Assembly (NCBI GenBank): GCA_001310455.1
Contig: BAXG01000041.1
Span: 1-48,628 of the forward strand
Source: Photobacterium sp. JCM 19050
GTDB taxonomy: Bacteria; Pseudomonadota; Gammaproteobacteria; Enterobacterales; Vibrionaceae
Length of the DNA: 48,628 nt
Direction: 5' to 3'
Part shown: positions 37,073 to 46,303 of the stretch, in pieces
Layout of the letters: every line of letters starts with the position of its first letter
Position numbering within the stretch: position 1 is the first letter of the stretch
Notes under the pieces: model-generated
What the model was told of the DNA's origin: nothing
Database searches by the model: none
What the model saw: only the letters and a program-made list of their open reading frames with translations
Translations under genes and position numbers: made by a program

Positions 37073-39224
37073 TTATTTATAACTGTAATTGTAATAGCCA
37101 TAATTTCCATAGCTACTACTTGCCTTGCGCAATACTGCATTCAGAATAAAGCCTTTCACTTCTACACCGCTTTGCTCAAATCGGTTTCGGGTTACTTCAA
37201 TCTCTTTTACAGCATTTTGACCAAAACGGCCGACCAGTAGTGTTGTACCAGCCATTGCACCCACAATTGCGGGGTCAGTTACCGCCAGAATTGGCGGCGT
37301 ATCAATAACCACCAAATCATAGTTCTCTGATGCCCACTCCATTAACGCTTTCATACGTGGGTGCATTAAAAGTTCTGACGGGTTAGGTGGAATTTTACCA
37401 CGGCTGATAAAATCGAGATTTTCCAGCCCAGTTGGCTTAACTGCACTTTGTTTATCTAATTTCCCAGAAAGTATATCAGACAGGCCATTATCCACTGTTG
37501 TCCAAATAAGCGCTGCATATATCCCTTACGCATGTCGCCATCTATAACCAGTACACGCTGACCACTTTTTGCAATAACGGCTGCCATATTGGCAGAGATA
37601 AATGATTTACCGATACCCGGGCTCGGACCGGAAATCATTAGAATATTGTTTTTGGCTTCCATCATTGCGAAGTGCAGACTGGTGCGCAGTCCTCGCAATG
37701 CCTCTATAGATAAGTCGGCTGGATTGGCAGCAGCCAGAAGTACATCTTCAACTTTAGGTTGTTTAAGACGCTTGGCTTTTTTATCGAGTTCTAGCTGATA
37801 ATCTGACATTGGTACACTGGCATAGACAGGCAGGCCGATAGCTTCAATATCATCCGGGTTTTCGACACCTCGGTGGAAGGCAGCTTTCAGCAACGCGATA
37901 CCCACCGCCATCATTCCGCCAAGCAAGGTGGCTAAAACTACGATCAGAGGCTTTTTCGGTTTTACCGGTTTTGAGTAACTTTGGGCATGGTCAATAATAC
38001 GCACGTTACCCACGGTTCCAGCTTTAACAATGGCCAACTCCTGTACTTTATTCAGAAGTTGAATGTAAATCTGCTGGTTTACTTCAACGTCACGGGTTAA
38101 TCGCAGCACTTCTCGCTGGGTTTTAGGAAGTTTTTGCGCCTGGGCATCCAGTCGCTTCTTTTCACCCAAGAGTGTCTGGCGTTTATCCAATAATGCAACA
38201 TATGCTGGGTGTTCTTTGGTAAAGCGTTGGGCCAACTCACTTTCTTTGAATGTCAGTTCATTTAGCTGTGATTCAAGTTGGATCATAGTGTCCAGTGTAG
38301 CTTTGGCTTCAAGGCCAGATCAACAGAGTCATTGGCCTGTCGGAAGCGGTTCAATTTATCTTCAGCAGTAGTCAATGTTGCTTTAATTTCTGGTAATTGC
38401 TTTCGAAGAAACTCCAGACTCTTCTCTGCTTCAGCGGAATTACGCTCTACATTTTGTAGAAAGTAGTTCTCCGCGATGTCATTTAGAATCGCCACAATCT
38501 GGTTACGGTTCTCACCCTGGTAGGTCAGTGCCAACATACCTGTCTGTTTTCCGCGCTCGCTGACAGACAGGTTTTGCTGAATAGCCTGAATGGCATCCAA
38601 CTCAGAGCGCTTGCTGACGGTAAAGCTGTCACCCGCTTTACCTTTTAGGTCAGTAACAAATAAGCTGAATTCCCCATGTTGCGACAGTGCTCCCGCTTTG
38701 CCCTTCAGTATCTCTTTACCTTCTTGGCTTTCCAGCAAGTAAGTTCCCACTTCCGGATTTTCAATGGTCAGGGTAAAAACAGGCTGATTGTAATAAGCTG
38801 GTACATTAAAACGGCTGATCGCAATGTGGTCTTCCTCACCCATTAATCTGGCGAGACCTTTACCAACCAAAGGGAAGTAATTTGGTGTCGCCACTGTTGT
38901 CAGATTGAATTTCTCAACTGTCTTACCCAGCACCATTCGGGATTTAATCAGTTCGATTTCAGTGGTTGCCGAGGACTCAGAAGCAAACAGCTCCCCCATA
39001 TCCCCTACCAGTGAAGAAATGCCGCCGTTACTTTTCTGTTCTACCTGTATCAGCGCATCTGCCTTATAAATTGGTGTTGCAAGCAGCGCATAGGCGACAC
39101 CGATAAGCGCAAATAGGGTAGTTACCGCCAGAATCATCCAACGGTTATCCAATAAAATGCCAAACAGCTTACCGAGATCGATCTCGTCGTTGGCTGGGGA
39201 GGTTGAAGTTGTATTTATGGACAT
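37073..39224 (-). CDS. wzc: Wzc-type polysaccharide co-polymerase and tyrosine kinase, two frameshifts
   Basis: Inner-membrane protein controlling chain length and export. The Wzz domain (MSINTTSTSPANDEIDLGKL, first membrane helix at about 30-50) leads to a long periplasmic coiled region and a second helix (IVVLATLLGGMMAVGIALL). A cytoplasmic BY-kinase follows: Walker A SGPSPGIGKS, Walker A' VLVIDGDMRKG, Walker B YDLVVIDTPP and a C-terminal Tyr cluster SSYGNYGYYNYSYK. One base is missing near 38313 (DLAL/EAKATLDTM) and another near 37490 (FGQQ/DNGLSDILSG). Repaired length about 717, as in E. coli Wzc. It partners with Wzb and Wza. Confidence 0.93.
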
Positions 39225-39291
39225 GAGGTTTGAGTTACTCGTCGGTCGACAATCTGGAAATTAGGTTAATTAGGAGCAAAGTAGCGAGAAT

Positions 39292-39323
39292 TGAGTGGTG
39301 AGTGGTGAGTGGTGAGTGGTGAG
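39292..39323. repeat. Heptanucleotide array TGAGTGG between wzb and wzc
   Basis: About 4.6 copies of TGAGTGG in the wzb-wzc spacer, 68 nt upstream of the wzc start. Same unit and strand orientation as the arrays at 6544, 39879 and 46586. Confidence 0.93.
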
Positions 39324-39425
39324 ATTCCCACACAATCACACCCGAATGCTGTTGCCTTACTATCACACTACCGAAACTCTACATCTCGATACTCGTTACT
39401 CTTATCTCGCTATTTCTTCATCTTT

Positions 39426-39854
39426 TTAAATCTTCTTCGCCCATTCTTTTGCGGCTTGTTCGATTAGGTCGTAGGCGTAATCGAATGCTTCTTTGCTTTG
39501 GCGGTATGGGTCAGGGATATCTTTTTGTCCTATCCATTGACCGAACAACATGGTTTTACCGCGGGCTTCGGGGGCAATTTCTGTAATGGCCTGAATATGC
39601 TTTTTTTCCATTGCAAGAATAAGGTCATAGTCCCAGCACAATTCGCTGGTTAGTTGCCGGGCTTCGTGGCCTTCGAGGCTGATACTGTGCTCACCAGCGA
39701 CCTGACTTGCCATCGCGTCAGCGGGTTTACCCACCAGCGCACCTACGCCGGCAGATTCAATTACTTTTTCCGGTTTCAGCGCCTTTAGCACTCTTTCACC
39801 GGTTGGAGAACGGCAGATGTTGCCGATGCAGACGATTAGTATTCGCTCAAACAT
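39426..39854 (-). CDS. wzb: Low-molecular-weight protein-tyrosine phosphatase
   Basis: 142 residues. The N-terminal P-loop CIGNICRSPTGE has the Cys-x5-Arg catalytic signature of LMW phosphatases. The general-acid Asp is in IPDPYRQSKEAFDYAYDLI. It dephosphorylates the Tyr cluster of Wzc in the cytoplasm. Intact. It is flanked on both sides by TGAGTGG arrays, which is unusual for this operon. Confidence 0.95.
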   Translation of the reverse strand: MFERILIVCIGNICRSPTGERVLKALKPEKVIESAGVGALVGKPADAMASQVAGEHSISLEGHEARQLTSELCWDYDLILAMEKKHIQAITEIAPEARGKTMLFGQWIGQKDIPDPYRQSKEAFDYAYDLIEQAAKEWAKKI

Positions 39855-39878
39855 AAAGACTTATATTCAAAATATTCG

Positions 39879-39910
39879 TGAGTGGTGAGTGGTGAGTGGT
39901 GAGTGGTGAG
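39879..39910. repeat. Heptanucleotide array TGAGTGG upstream of wzb
   Basis: About 4.6 copies of TGAGTGG. The nearer end lies 25 nt before the wzb start codon on the minus strand, so copy-number change would alter the wzb leader. Confidence 0.93.
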
Positions 39911-39985
39911 AAATTTAGCAAGTTGAACTGATTTCACAACCATCCTGTTTGTCCCCATTACCCAACCACTCTTTGTTCAATACTC

Positions 39986-40336
39986 TTAATTCAATTCTCG
40001 CTTTAGATGAGCAATGAGCCCACCCAGCATATTGCAAATTTCCAAAGCTTCAGCTTCGTAGCAACTGCATTTCTGCTGATCGAGATATCCAAAGCTACCT
40101 GCAAGTAGAATTTGAGTAGCGAGTTCTCCGCATGAACCTTTTGCAATATAGAGAAACCTTATGAAGTCTTTCTTTGAGCCTCTTTCTGCACCCTCTGCAA
40201 TGTTGGAAGGTACAGAAACAGCTGACCGGCATATTTGGTCTTTGAATCCCCAGCCTTTACAAGCTCTCATTTCATCACGCACTTGTTGTGCCAAACGAAA
40301 GCTTCTTTGCCAAGTATCTAACTGTTTATAACCCAA
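39986..40336 (-). CDS. Four-helix-bundle protein (S23/IVP family)
   Basis: 116 residues. The pattern LDTWQRSFRLAQQVRDEM, DQICRSAVSVPSNIAEGAER, DFIRFLYIAKGSCGELATQI and EICNMLGGLIAHLKREL is that of the four helix bundle protein family found in 23S rRNA intervening sequences. The family includes relatives of the diversity-generating-retroelement accessory protein Avd. The start is a TTG with no strong ribosome-binding site. Isolated copies occur in surface-polysaccharide loci, where their role is unknown. Intact. Confidence 0.85.
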   Translation of the reverse strand: MGYKQLDTWQRSFRLAQQVRDEMRACKGWGFKDQICRSAVSVPSNIAEGAERGSKKDFIRFLYIAKGSCGELATQILLAGSFGYLDQQKCSCYEAEALEICNMLGGLIAHLKRELN

Positions 40337-40408
40337 CGTTTTCTCTCTGCGTTTGCTTTCTCTCGCTACTCTAAACTCACTACTCGCTTCTACTTAGTCG
40401 CTTTGCGA

Positions 40409-41558
40409 CTATGGCCACGTCCTTACCCTTAACACACCTTCAGACAGTTCGTTGAAGCCTGTGATGGTTGGCAGAAGCTGGCGGATAATGCGGTTCCAGC
40501 GGCTGATTGGGGCGGCGGTGACGTAAACGACATCATAAGGTTTGAGTTCAAACTCGGTGCCCATAACCAGAGCGGTGGCGTCTTGTATGTTTAACTGGTA
40601 AATATTGGCCAGTTTGCTTTCTTTGTCTTTATTGTTTTCAGCAATGTCTCCATTGCTGCGGATAACGAAAACACCGGTGGCATCTGCTTCGAGCTGGTTC
40701 AGGCCTCCAACGGTACTGAGAGCTTCGGTCAGGCTCATGCCGGTACGGTCGATTTTCAGCATCTGGGGTTCTTTCACCTCCCCCATAACAAAGACTTTCT
40801 GGGAGTCATTACGGGGAATATGGATAATGTCACCATCTTTCAGCAAACGGTTTTGGGTCAGGTCCCCTTTCTGAATCAGCGCATACAACGAAATGTGTTG
40901 TTCCTTGCCATTTCTCGTCAGACTGACATTCTGCCAATCTGCATCTTTGGTAATGCCACCAGCGCGGTTTACAGCGTCTAGCAACGTCAGAGGGATATTG
41001 GTAATGGCCTGTGGACCCGGCTTGTCAATTTCACCCGAGATATAAGATTTTTGGGAACGGAAAGCGGCTACATTTACATCCACCTGAGGCTCTTCAATAT
41101 ATCGGGCAAGCTTTTTAGCAATGATGTCACGTACTTCGGTTACCGTTTTGCCTGCAACCGGTACTTGGCCAATATACGGATAGAAAATCGTGCCGTCTGC
41201 ATGCACCCAGTTACCGGCTTCTGCAGAACTGCGGTAGGAACCGGCAGGGATCGTCAGCTCAGGGTGATCCCAAATCGTTACATTAAGAACATCACCCGAT
41301 CCTATATGGTATTCATAGCCAGCCATTTCTTTTTCAAGCTGAGGATTAGACTGGGTCTTCGGTGTTTTTTGCTCTTGTTTGAGAGTTTTGAACCAAGGTT
41401 GGAGTAAGCGGGTAGATATCAACTCTTTGTGAAAGGTTGTCACTGCTTTCCTCTTCCCAAATTGCTTGTTTGTCGCCAGTTGGCAGATAAGAGCCAGGCA
41501 TGGTACAGCCTGTAAGTGATACCGTTAATACTACGGCGGCTATAGTACGTTTTGGCAC
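40409..41558 (-). CDS. wza: Wza-type outer-membrane polysaccharide export lipoprotein, one frameshift
   Basis: Forms the octameric export pore. A GTG at 41558 after AGGA gives VPKRTIAAVVLTVSLTGCTM with the lipobox LTGC. The frame breaks near 41390: VYPLTPTLVQ-type sequence (IYPLTPTLVQ) continues as LKQEQKTPKTQSNPQLEKEM. The Poly_export domain (YHIGSGDVLNVTIWDHPELT), two SLBB-type repeats (AFRSQKSYISGEIDKPG; KVFVMGEVKEPQMLKID) and the C-terminal amphipathic SRWNRIIRQLLPTITGF follow. Repaired length about 383. It is the first gene after the ops element. Confidence 0.93.
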
Positions 41559-41586
41559 GAGTTGTCCTGCTTTAGATAATTGTGTG

Positions 41587-41617
41587 TACTGGGTACTGGG
41601 TACTGGGTACTGGGTAC
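41587..41617. repeat. Heptanucleotide array TACTGGG in the wza leader
   Basis: Four exact copies of TACTGGG plus TAC, 28 nt upstream of the wza GTG and about 100 nt downstream of the ops core. It therefore lies in the transcribed 5' leader of the export operon. Confidence 0.93.
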
Positions 41618-41716
41618 CGCAGAATTTTGAGGGCAAATCCCTTATTGTGAAGCAGTTCGCTTTTCAGCTTTTCCTAGGTTCTTCTCTTCCTTGAACCGGT
41701 TTCTCTCTTCTCCAGG

Positions 41717-41753
41717 CACGCTACCGCCCAGAGGTATCGCTCCCCAAAGCGCA
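41717..41753 (-). promoter_or_regulatory. JUMPstart/ops element of the wza operon
   Basis: The minus strand reads GGCGGTAGCGTG at 41728-41717, identical to the ops core. The bases before it (GCGCTTTGGGGAGCGATACC) align with those of the left element at 241-275. It lies about 160 nt upstream of wza. RfaH recruitment here would allow transcription through terminators and IS elements into the distal polymer genes. The promoter should lie between 41754 and the yjbE promoter. Confidence 0.88.
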
Positions 41754-42103
41754 ATCATTCGCAAACTAAATAGATACACACCAATAGATGTCTTTCTTCC
41801 GTAAATTTAATGAACGGATAACAATGCAATCATTTAATTTTAAAATGCATCTGTTTGAATATAAAATTTTCGCGGATAATACATACTTCCCATTGAGAAA
41901 TGAAGCAAGCAAACTCAAAGAAATGAATTAAATATGAGTGACATCAAATTATTCAGATAAAGCTCTCTGTTGCGGTGACATTCTCACCAATACTAAACAT
42001 GTTTCATTTGATTTTTACCTAAGTATGTTTATCCTGAAATGCTGTCTGCCTACCTTGGTAGACAAACATCGATGTGATATTTGCGCTTAAACGGAGAATG
42101 TTT
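41754..42103. promoter_or_regulatory. Divergent promoter region between wza and yjbE
   Basis: About 350 nt, AT-rich, without a credible gene. It must contain the start sites of the minus-strand wza operon and the plus-strand yjbEFGH operon. A short inverted repeat CTACC TT GGTAG at about 42049-42060 is a possible operator. I cannot assign -35/-10 boxes with confidence. Confidence 0.5.
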
Positions 42104-42409
42104 ATGAAGAAAACTGCAATTGCAATGCTGGCCGCATTGGCAATGAGCGGTACCGCAATGGCGGCAGAAACAGCTGGTGGTACTGCTGCAAGTAGTGGTA
42201 CAGCCTCTACTTCAGCTACCGCAGCGACTACCACCACTACAGCGTCTACCGGTGCTGCTGCCGGTGGTGCTGCCGCTGCAGGTGCCGCTGCGGGTACTGT
42301 AACGGCGACCGCCGTAGCAGTAAGTGCAGCTGTTGTAGCGGGTGTTGCCGTAGCCGCAGGCTCTGACAGCCCCTCAACAACAACATCAGTAACTGCACCT
42401 ACCAGTTAA
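42104..42409 (+). CDS. yjbE: YjbE-like secreted Ala/Thr/Gly-rich protein
   Basis: 101 residues from the ATG at 42104 (GGAG 8 nt upstream). A clear signal peptide (MKKTAIAMLAALAMSGTAMA) is followed by about 80 residues that are almost only Ala, Thr, Ser, Gly and Val. E. coli YjbE has the same design and lies first in yjbEFGH, an operon tied to exopolysaccharide production. Its function is unknown. An intrinsic terminator separates it from yjbF, so it should be made in excess. Confidence 0.82.
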   Translation: MKKTAIAMLAALAMSGTAMAAETAGGTAASSGTASTSATAATTTTTASTGAAAGGAAAAGAAAGTVTATAVAVSAAVVAGVAVAAGSDSPSTTTSVTAPTS

Positions 42410-42434
42410 GCTTTTACTGTTAAGGGATTACGTC

Positions 42435-42462
42435 AACAGCCGCCATCGAGCGGTTGTTTTTT
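42435..42462 (+). terminator. Intrinsic terminator between yjbE and yjbF
   Basis: Nine-base stem AACAGCCGC / GCGGTTGTT (42435-42443 and 42450-42458, one G-U pair), loop CATCGA, followed by a run of six T residues. It follows the yjbE stop by 25 nt and precedes the yjbF start by 25 nt. Confidence 0.85.
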
Positions 42463-42486
42463 ATCAACTAGCCATGTAGTTTTCCT

Positions 42487-43173
42487 ATGCCCCTCATTTA
42501 TCGCCAAATTCAGTCTTTTTTTTTACTTGTGGCACTCTTTATCCTCACTGGTTGCAGCCAAACCACCAGTGACCTCTCTGACTCCTTTTCTTTAGCGCTA
42601 TTTGGAACAAAAGACATTGCGGTTCCGACAGAGCGGATCAATACACTGCCTTACGCCAGCATGTATGTGAGACAGGGAACAGGCCCACGAGTGTTTGTGG
42701 TTCTCGGATGGGTAGAAGGGATGGATAGTCGACTATCACCACAGCTCAAATGGTTATCCGCCGGAGAGGAAATGATTGTGACAGAGGCAGGCCGAATCGT
42801 AAAAACGGTCAATCTGGGAAATGGGAACCTAAGCGCTATATATGCTGAACAACCAGATCCGCTGTCACTGGGGCTCCATAAAAAGACCACTCCATTGACG
42901 TGGCAACACACATTGAATTGGCAGCCTGGTTACCACTTTGGTTATAGCGCGATTTCAACATTTGAAAAAAAAGGCATTGAATCGGTCTTAATCAATGGTT
43001 ATTCGACGGAACTTCTACGATTTGACGAAAGAGTATTTGTCCCCTCTCTCGACGTCACCTATACAAATTCATATTGGCTGACCCCCCTTAGCGGTAAGGT
43101 GGTTTCCAGTCAGCAAACCCCGGCTCCGGGCATGGATGTCATCAAATTTACTATTTTGAAACCTTTCGCCTGA
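42487..43173 (+). CDS. yjbF: YjbF/GfcB-family lipoprotein
   Basis: 228 residues. Signal peptide with lipobox FILTGCSQTT. The body (YASMYVRQGTGPRVFVVLGW, LNWQPGYHFGYSAISTFEKK, YTNSYWLTPLSGKVVSSQQT) matches the YjbF/GfcB group associated with group 4 capsule and exopolysaccharide export. Predicted periplasm-facing lipoprotein. Homologues also occur in Vibrio capsule loci next to wza. Intact. Confidence 0.85.
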   Translation: MPLIYRQIQSFFLLVALFILTGCSQTTSDLSDSFSLALFGTKDIAVPTERINTLPYASMYVRQGTGPRVFVVLGWVEGMDSRLSPQLKWLSAGEEMIVTEAGRIVKTVNLGNGNLSAIYAEQPDPLSLGLHKKTTPLTWQHTLNWQPGYHFGYSAISTFEKKGIESVLINGYSTELLRFDERVFVPSLDVTYTNSYWLTPLSGKVVSSQQTPAPGMDVIKFTILKPFA

Positions 43174-43183
43174 GGATGCATTG

Positions 43184-43945
43184 ATGAGATTTGTTCTATT
43201 TATCGGTGCACTTTTGGTGAGCATCCACCAGCCAGCTCTCGCTGTATCAACATCAATCAGAGCGTATTTTCCCGACCTGCCAGAAAGCGAGACGTATCAT
43301 TTTGATAAAGCTCCGAGACTCTCTAAAGCAGTTGAACGGGCTCTGTCTGAGCAGGGACATGAAATTTCTGATATTTACTGGACCGGTGCTGCACTTTTTG
43401 ACCTGAATCTGAGCGTCCCCAAAAAACAGGACGTTCTCCTGGCAATTAAGCACGCAACTAAAAGCTCAAAAGAAAGCGAACGTATAAGTTGGACAAAATT
43501 AGGTTCCATGGTCCAAAACATGCATTTCGCCCATCGCGTTTTCATTCCTTTAGATCCTGATCTGACCCGGATATCCCCTTCAGACAATCCGTTACTCACT
43601 GGCAACTGGCAGATTTCACTTCCTGCTGTACCTCACTCAATCACTGTACTTGGCAATGTTTCACATCCAGGGAAATACACCTGGCAGCAAAGGGCCAGTG
43701 CCTCGTTTTATCTTGATGAGGCTGGAAGACTTCAACCCGACATATCAGATGTTTGGGTGATTCAGCCAGATGGCAACACCAATAAACACCCGGTTGCGTA
43801 CTGGAATTTCCAGTTTAGTGAAGTTGCTCCCGGTGCAATTATCTATGTCCCATTCAAGCATACCGGTTCATTGTTCACTGTTGATACAAACAGTGTTGAC
43901 GTGAATCTGCTGATTGTTGAGTTATTAAGGAACAAACTGCCGTGA
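43184..43945 (+). CDS. yjbG: YjbG/GfcC-family periplasmic protein
   Basis: 253 residues from the ATG at 43184 (GAGG upstream). Signal peptide MRFVLFIGALLVSIHQPALA. The C-terminal half (SITVLGNVSHPGKYTWQQRA, YWNFQFSEVAPGAIIYVPF) has the SLBB/GfcC-like repeat pattern seen in Wza-type export accessories. The last codons, AIIYVPFKHTG..LLIVELLRNKLP, overlap the next start by GTGA. Intact. Confidence 0.85.
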   Translation: MRFVLFIGALLVSIHQPALAVSTSIRAYFPDLPESETYHFDKAPRLSKAVERALSEQGHEISDIYWTGAALFDLNLSVPKKQDVLLAIKHATKSSKESERISWTKLGSMVQNMHFAHRVFIPLDPDLTRISPSDNPLLTGNWQISLPAVPHSITVLGNVSHPGKYTWQQRASASFYLDEAGRLQPDISDVWVIQPDGNTNKHPVAYWNFQFSEVAPGAIIYVPFKHTGSLFTVDTNSVDVNLLIVELLRNKLP

Positions 43946-46122
43946 TCCCACAGAAAACTATTTTCCGACTCTCTCTTCTCAGCCTGGCAGTCATTTCTTC
44001 ATTTTCATCCTTTGCTAAAGAGTTCAGTTACCCGGAGCTTGATTACTCACAAACTGACTTCGGCGGCGTTGGCCTAATCCAAATGCCCTCAGCCAGATTG
44101 AACAAAGAAGGTGATTTCCGATTAGGTGTCACATCAAACAATGATTACATCCACTACGCGGCTTCTCTGCAGCTTTTTCCTTGGTTGGAAGCAACAGTCC
44201 GCTATACACAGGTAGATGAACTGTTATACAGCGGCGATGACGGGTTTAGTGGCGATACCAAGTACACAGACAAAAGTATTGATGCCAAAATTCGCTTAAT
44301 CGAAGAAAGTTACTGGTTACCGCAAATTGCTGTAGGCCTGCGCGATATTGGTGGAACCGGCCTTTTTGACGGTGAATATATTGTTGCAAGTAAAAGGAAT
44401 GGTCCCTTTGACTTTACGCTTGGTGTAGGCTGGGGGTATCTGGGCAACAGCGGGAATTTGCACGGCGACAAATCTACTGTTGATTGTGGACGAGATACAA
44501 CTTATGGCGGAAAAGGCGGCCAGATCGACGCAGGGAGGATGTTCTCCGGCTGTATGGCCATTTTTGGCGGTGTTGAATACCAGACGCCATTTGCTCCACT
44601 CCGTCTGAAGCTGGAATACGATGGTAACGATTATAAATCAGACTTTCCGGTAAGACGCGGTGACAGCAATATGTCACAAAGCACACCTTTTAATTTTGGC
44701 CTCATTTACCAATTAACTGACTGGGCAGACCTACGTCTTAGCTACGAGCGAGGGAATACCTTCACTGCTGGCCTGATACTGGGTGCGGATATGGGCAGTA
44801 TGGTACCCGTGTGGATTGACAGTGAAAAGCCTGCTTACCAGCAATCTGTTCCCGTTGATCACCTTTCTGAAGAGCAGTGGCAGGCTTTAAACAACCAGCT
44901 TGCAGAAAATGCCGGTTATCAGCAGGCTGAAATTTATTATGACAAGCAAACTATCACTGTTGTCGGTGAACAGAAAAAATACCGAGATCGGTCTGAAGCC
45001 CAGGAACGAGCGGCGCTTCTTATCGCCAACTCCGGCATAGATGCAAAGACCTACCGCATCATTGAAACGAAAGAACGTCAGCCCCTGACAGAAGCACGTA
45101 TTGATTCAGACAAGTTTGCTAAAGTTGCATCTAATGCATATCCAAATGCCACCCCGGCGGATGCAACGCTCTTCAGTGAGCCTGCCGAGCCATTACGGGG
45201 AAGAGTTTCAGACCATCGCAAGTATTGGAGTTTCGGCTTGTCTCCCGTTCTCCAACAATCCTTTGGTGGCTCGGAAGATTTTTATCTTTACGCGATTGGC
45301 GTAAATGCTGATGCATCGCTAAAGCTCGGTGACCATTTTGTTGCCTCTGGCACTCTTTATGGGAACCTTCTCGACAACTATGACAAGTTCAAATATACCG
45401 TTCCACCAGACGGCACCAATTTGAAGCGAGTACGGACGCTAACACGCCAATACTATGAGGAAACGCTAAGGGTAAGCAACTTGCAGCTTTCCTATTTCGA
45501 CCGCTTTGGCAACAGCTTGTACTCACAAGTCTATGCCGGTTACCTGGAAACTATGTTTGGTGGTGTAGGTGGCGAAGTTCTTTACAGACCAATGGGCAGC
45601 AAATGGGCTATGGGCATTGATGCCAATTATGTAAAACAACGCGACCCTCACACCGCATTTGGTTTCTATAAAAATGAGCAACAACCTGCTGAGGGCAACA
45701 ACCGAGCATTCAATGTTCAAACAGGTACAGTAACAGGCCACTTCTCTGTTTACTGGCAAAATCCGCTGGATCTCTTTGATGGCACATTACTTAAAGTCAG
45801 TGCTGGCCGTTATCTTGCTGAAGACACGGGTGTTACCGTTGACGTATCCAAGCGATTCGATAGCGGTGTAATAGCTGGCGCATTCGCTACTAAAACGAAC
45901 CTGTCAGCAGAAGAATTCGGGGAAGGCAGTTTTACTAAAGGATTCTATATTTCGATTCCGTTCGATTTACTGACGGTTAAACCAAGTACCAGCAGAACGA
46001 CGATCTCCTGGCTCCCTATTCAACGGGATGGAGGCCAAATGCTAAGCCGGAAATATTCTCTTTACGATATGACGGATGCAAGAAGCCCCTGGTATACAGA
46101 GCGGAACACTAACGTACAGTAA
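43942..46122 (+). CDS. yjbH: YjbH/GfcD-family outer-membrane protein
   Basis: 726 residues starting at a GTG that overlaps the yjbG stop. Signal peptide at about 1-25, then ELDYSQTDFGGVGLIQMPSA, the family start. Long alternating strands (LRLSYERGNTFTAGLILGAD, VSAGRYLAEDTGVTVDVSKR) suggest a beta-barrel; the protein ends with the family-typical PLIQRDGGQ-like segment (LPIQRDGGQMLSRKYSLYDM). It is the probable outer-membrane component that works with YjbF/G. Intact, followed by a strong terminator. Confidence 0.9.
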   Translation: MIPQKTIFRLSLLSLAVISSFSSFAKEFSYPELDYSQTDFGGVGLIQMPSARLNKEGDFRLGVTSNNDYIHYAASLQLFPWLEATVRYTQVDELLYSGDDGFSGDTKYTDKSIDAKIRLIEESYWLPQIAVGLRDIGGTGLFDGEYIVASKRNGPFDFTLGVGWGYLGNSGNLHGDKSTVDCGRDTTYGGKGGQIDAGRMFSGCMAIFGGVEYQTPFAPLRLKLEYDGNDYKSDFPVRRGDSNMSQSTPFNFGLIYQLTDWADLRLSYERGNTFTAGLILGADMGSMVPVWIDSEKPAYQQSVPVDHLSEEQWQALNNQLAENAGYQQAEIYYDKQTITVVGEQKKYRDRSEAQERAALLIANSGIDAKTYRIIETKERQPLTEARIDSDKFAKVASNAYPNATPADATLFSEPAEPLRGRVSDHRKYWSFGLSPVLQQSFGGSEDFYLYAIGVNADASLKLGDHFVASGTLYGNLLDNYDKFKYTVPPDGTNLKRVRTLTRQYYEETLRVSNLQLSYFDRFGNSLYSQVYAGYLETMFGGVGGEVLYRPMGSKWAMGIDANYVKQRDPHTAFGFYKNEQQPAEGNNRAFNVQTGTVTGHFSVYWQNPLDLFDGTLLKVSAGRYLAEDTGVTVDVSKRFDSGVIAGAFATKTNLSAEEFGEGSFTKGFYISIPFDLLTVKPSTSRTTISWLPIQRDGGQMLSRKYSLYDMTDARSPWYTERNTNVQ

Positions 46123-46142
46123 TGTGAATCCTCCCCTCAAAA

Positions 46143-46179
46143 AAAAGTAAGGCACCTATACATCAGGTGCCTTACTTTT
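46143..46179 (+). terminator. Terminator of the yjbEFGH operon
   Basis: Perfect 15-bp stem AAAAGTAAGGCACCT / AGGTGCCTTACTTTT (46143-46157 and 46165-46179) with a 7-nt loop, 20 nt past the yjbH stop. It would work on either strand. Confidence 0.95.
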
Positions 46180-46303
46180 CAGTAGCTTTTTCCATTTTGA
46201 AAAATAAAGTCAATTACCATGTAAAATCAATGTGATTACGCTTCATTGTTTCAAACTTTCTGCGTGACAAGTCGCATAACAAGGGTGAAAATTTTAGCTC
46301 GGC

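Noticed and set aside
39176..39189. 14-bp palindrome CGAGATCGATCTCG
   Set aside because: It lies within the wzc coding sequence at conserved codons (EIDLGK region); likely chance.
39986..40336. Diversity-generating retroelement, suggested by the Avd-like protein
   Set aside because: No reverse transcriptase gene and no template/variable repeat pair is visible in the window.
42019..42237. Minus-strand frame opposite yjbE, Ala/Val-rich
   Set aside because: It is the antisense of a low-complexity gene that has its own signal peptide and ribosome-binding site.
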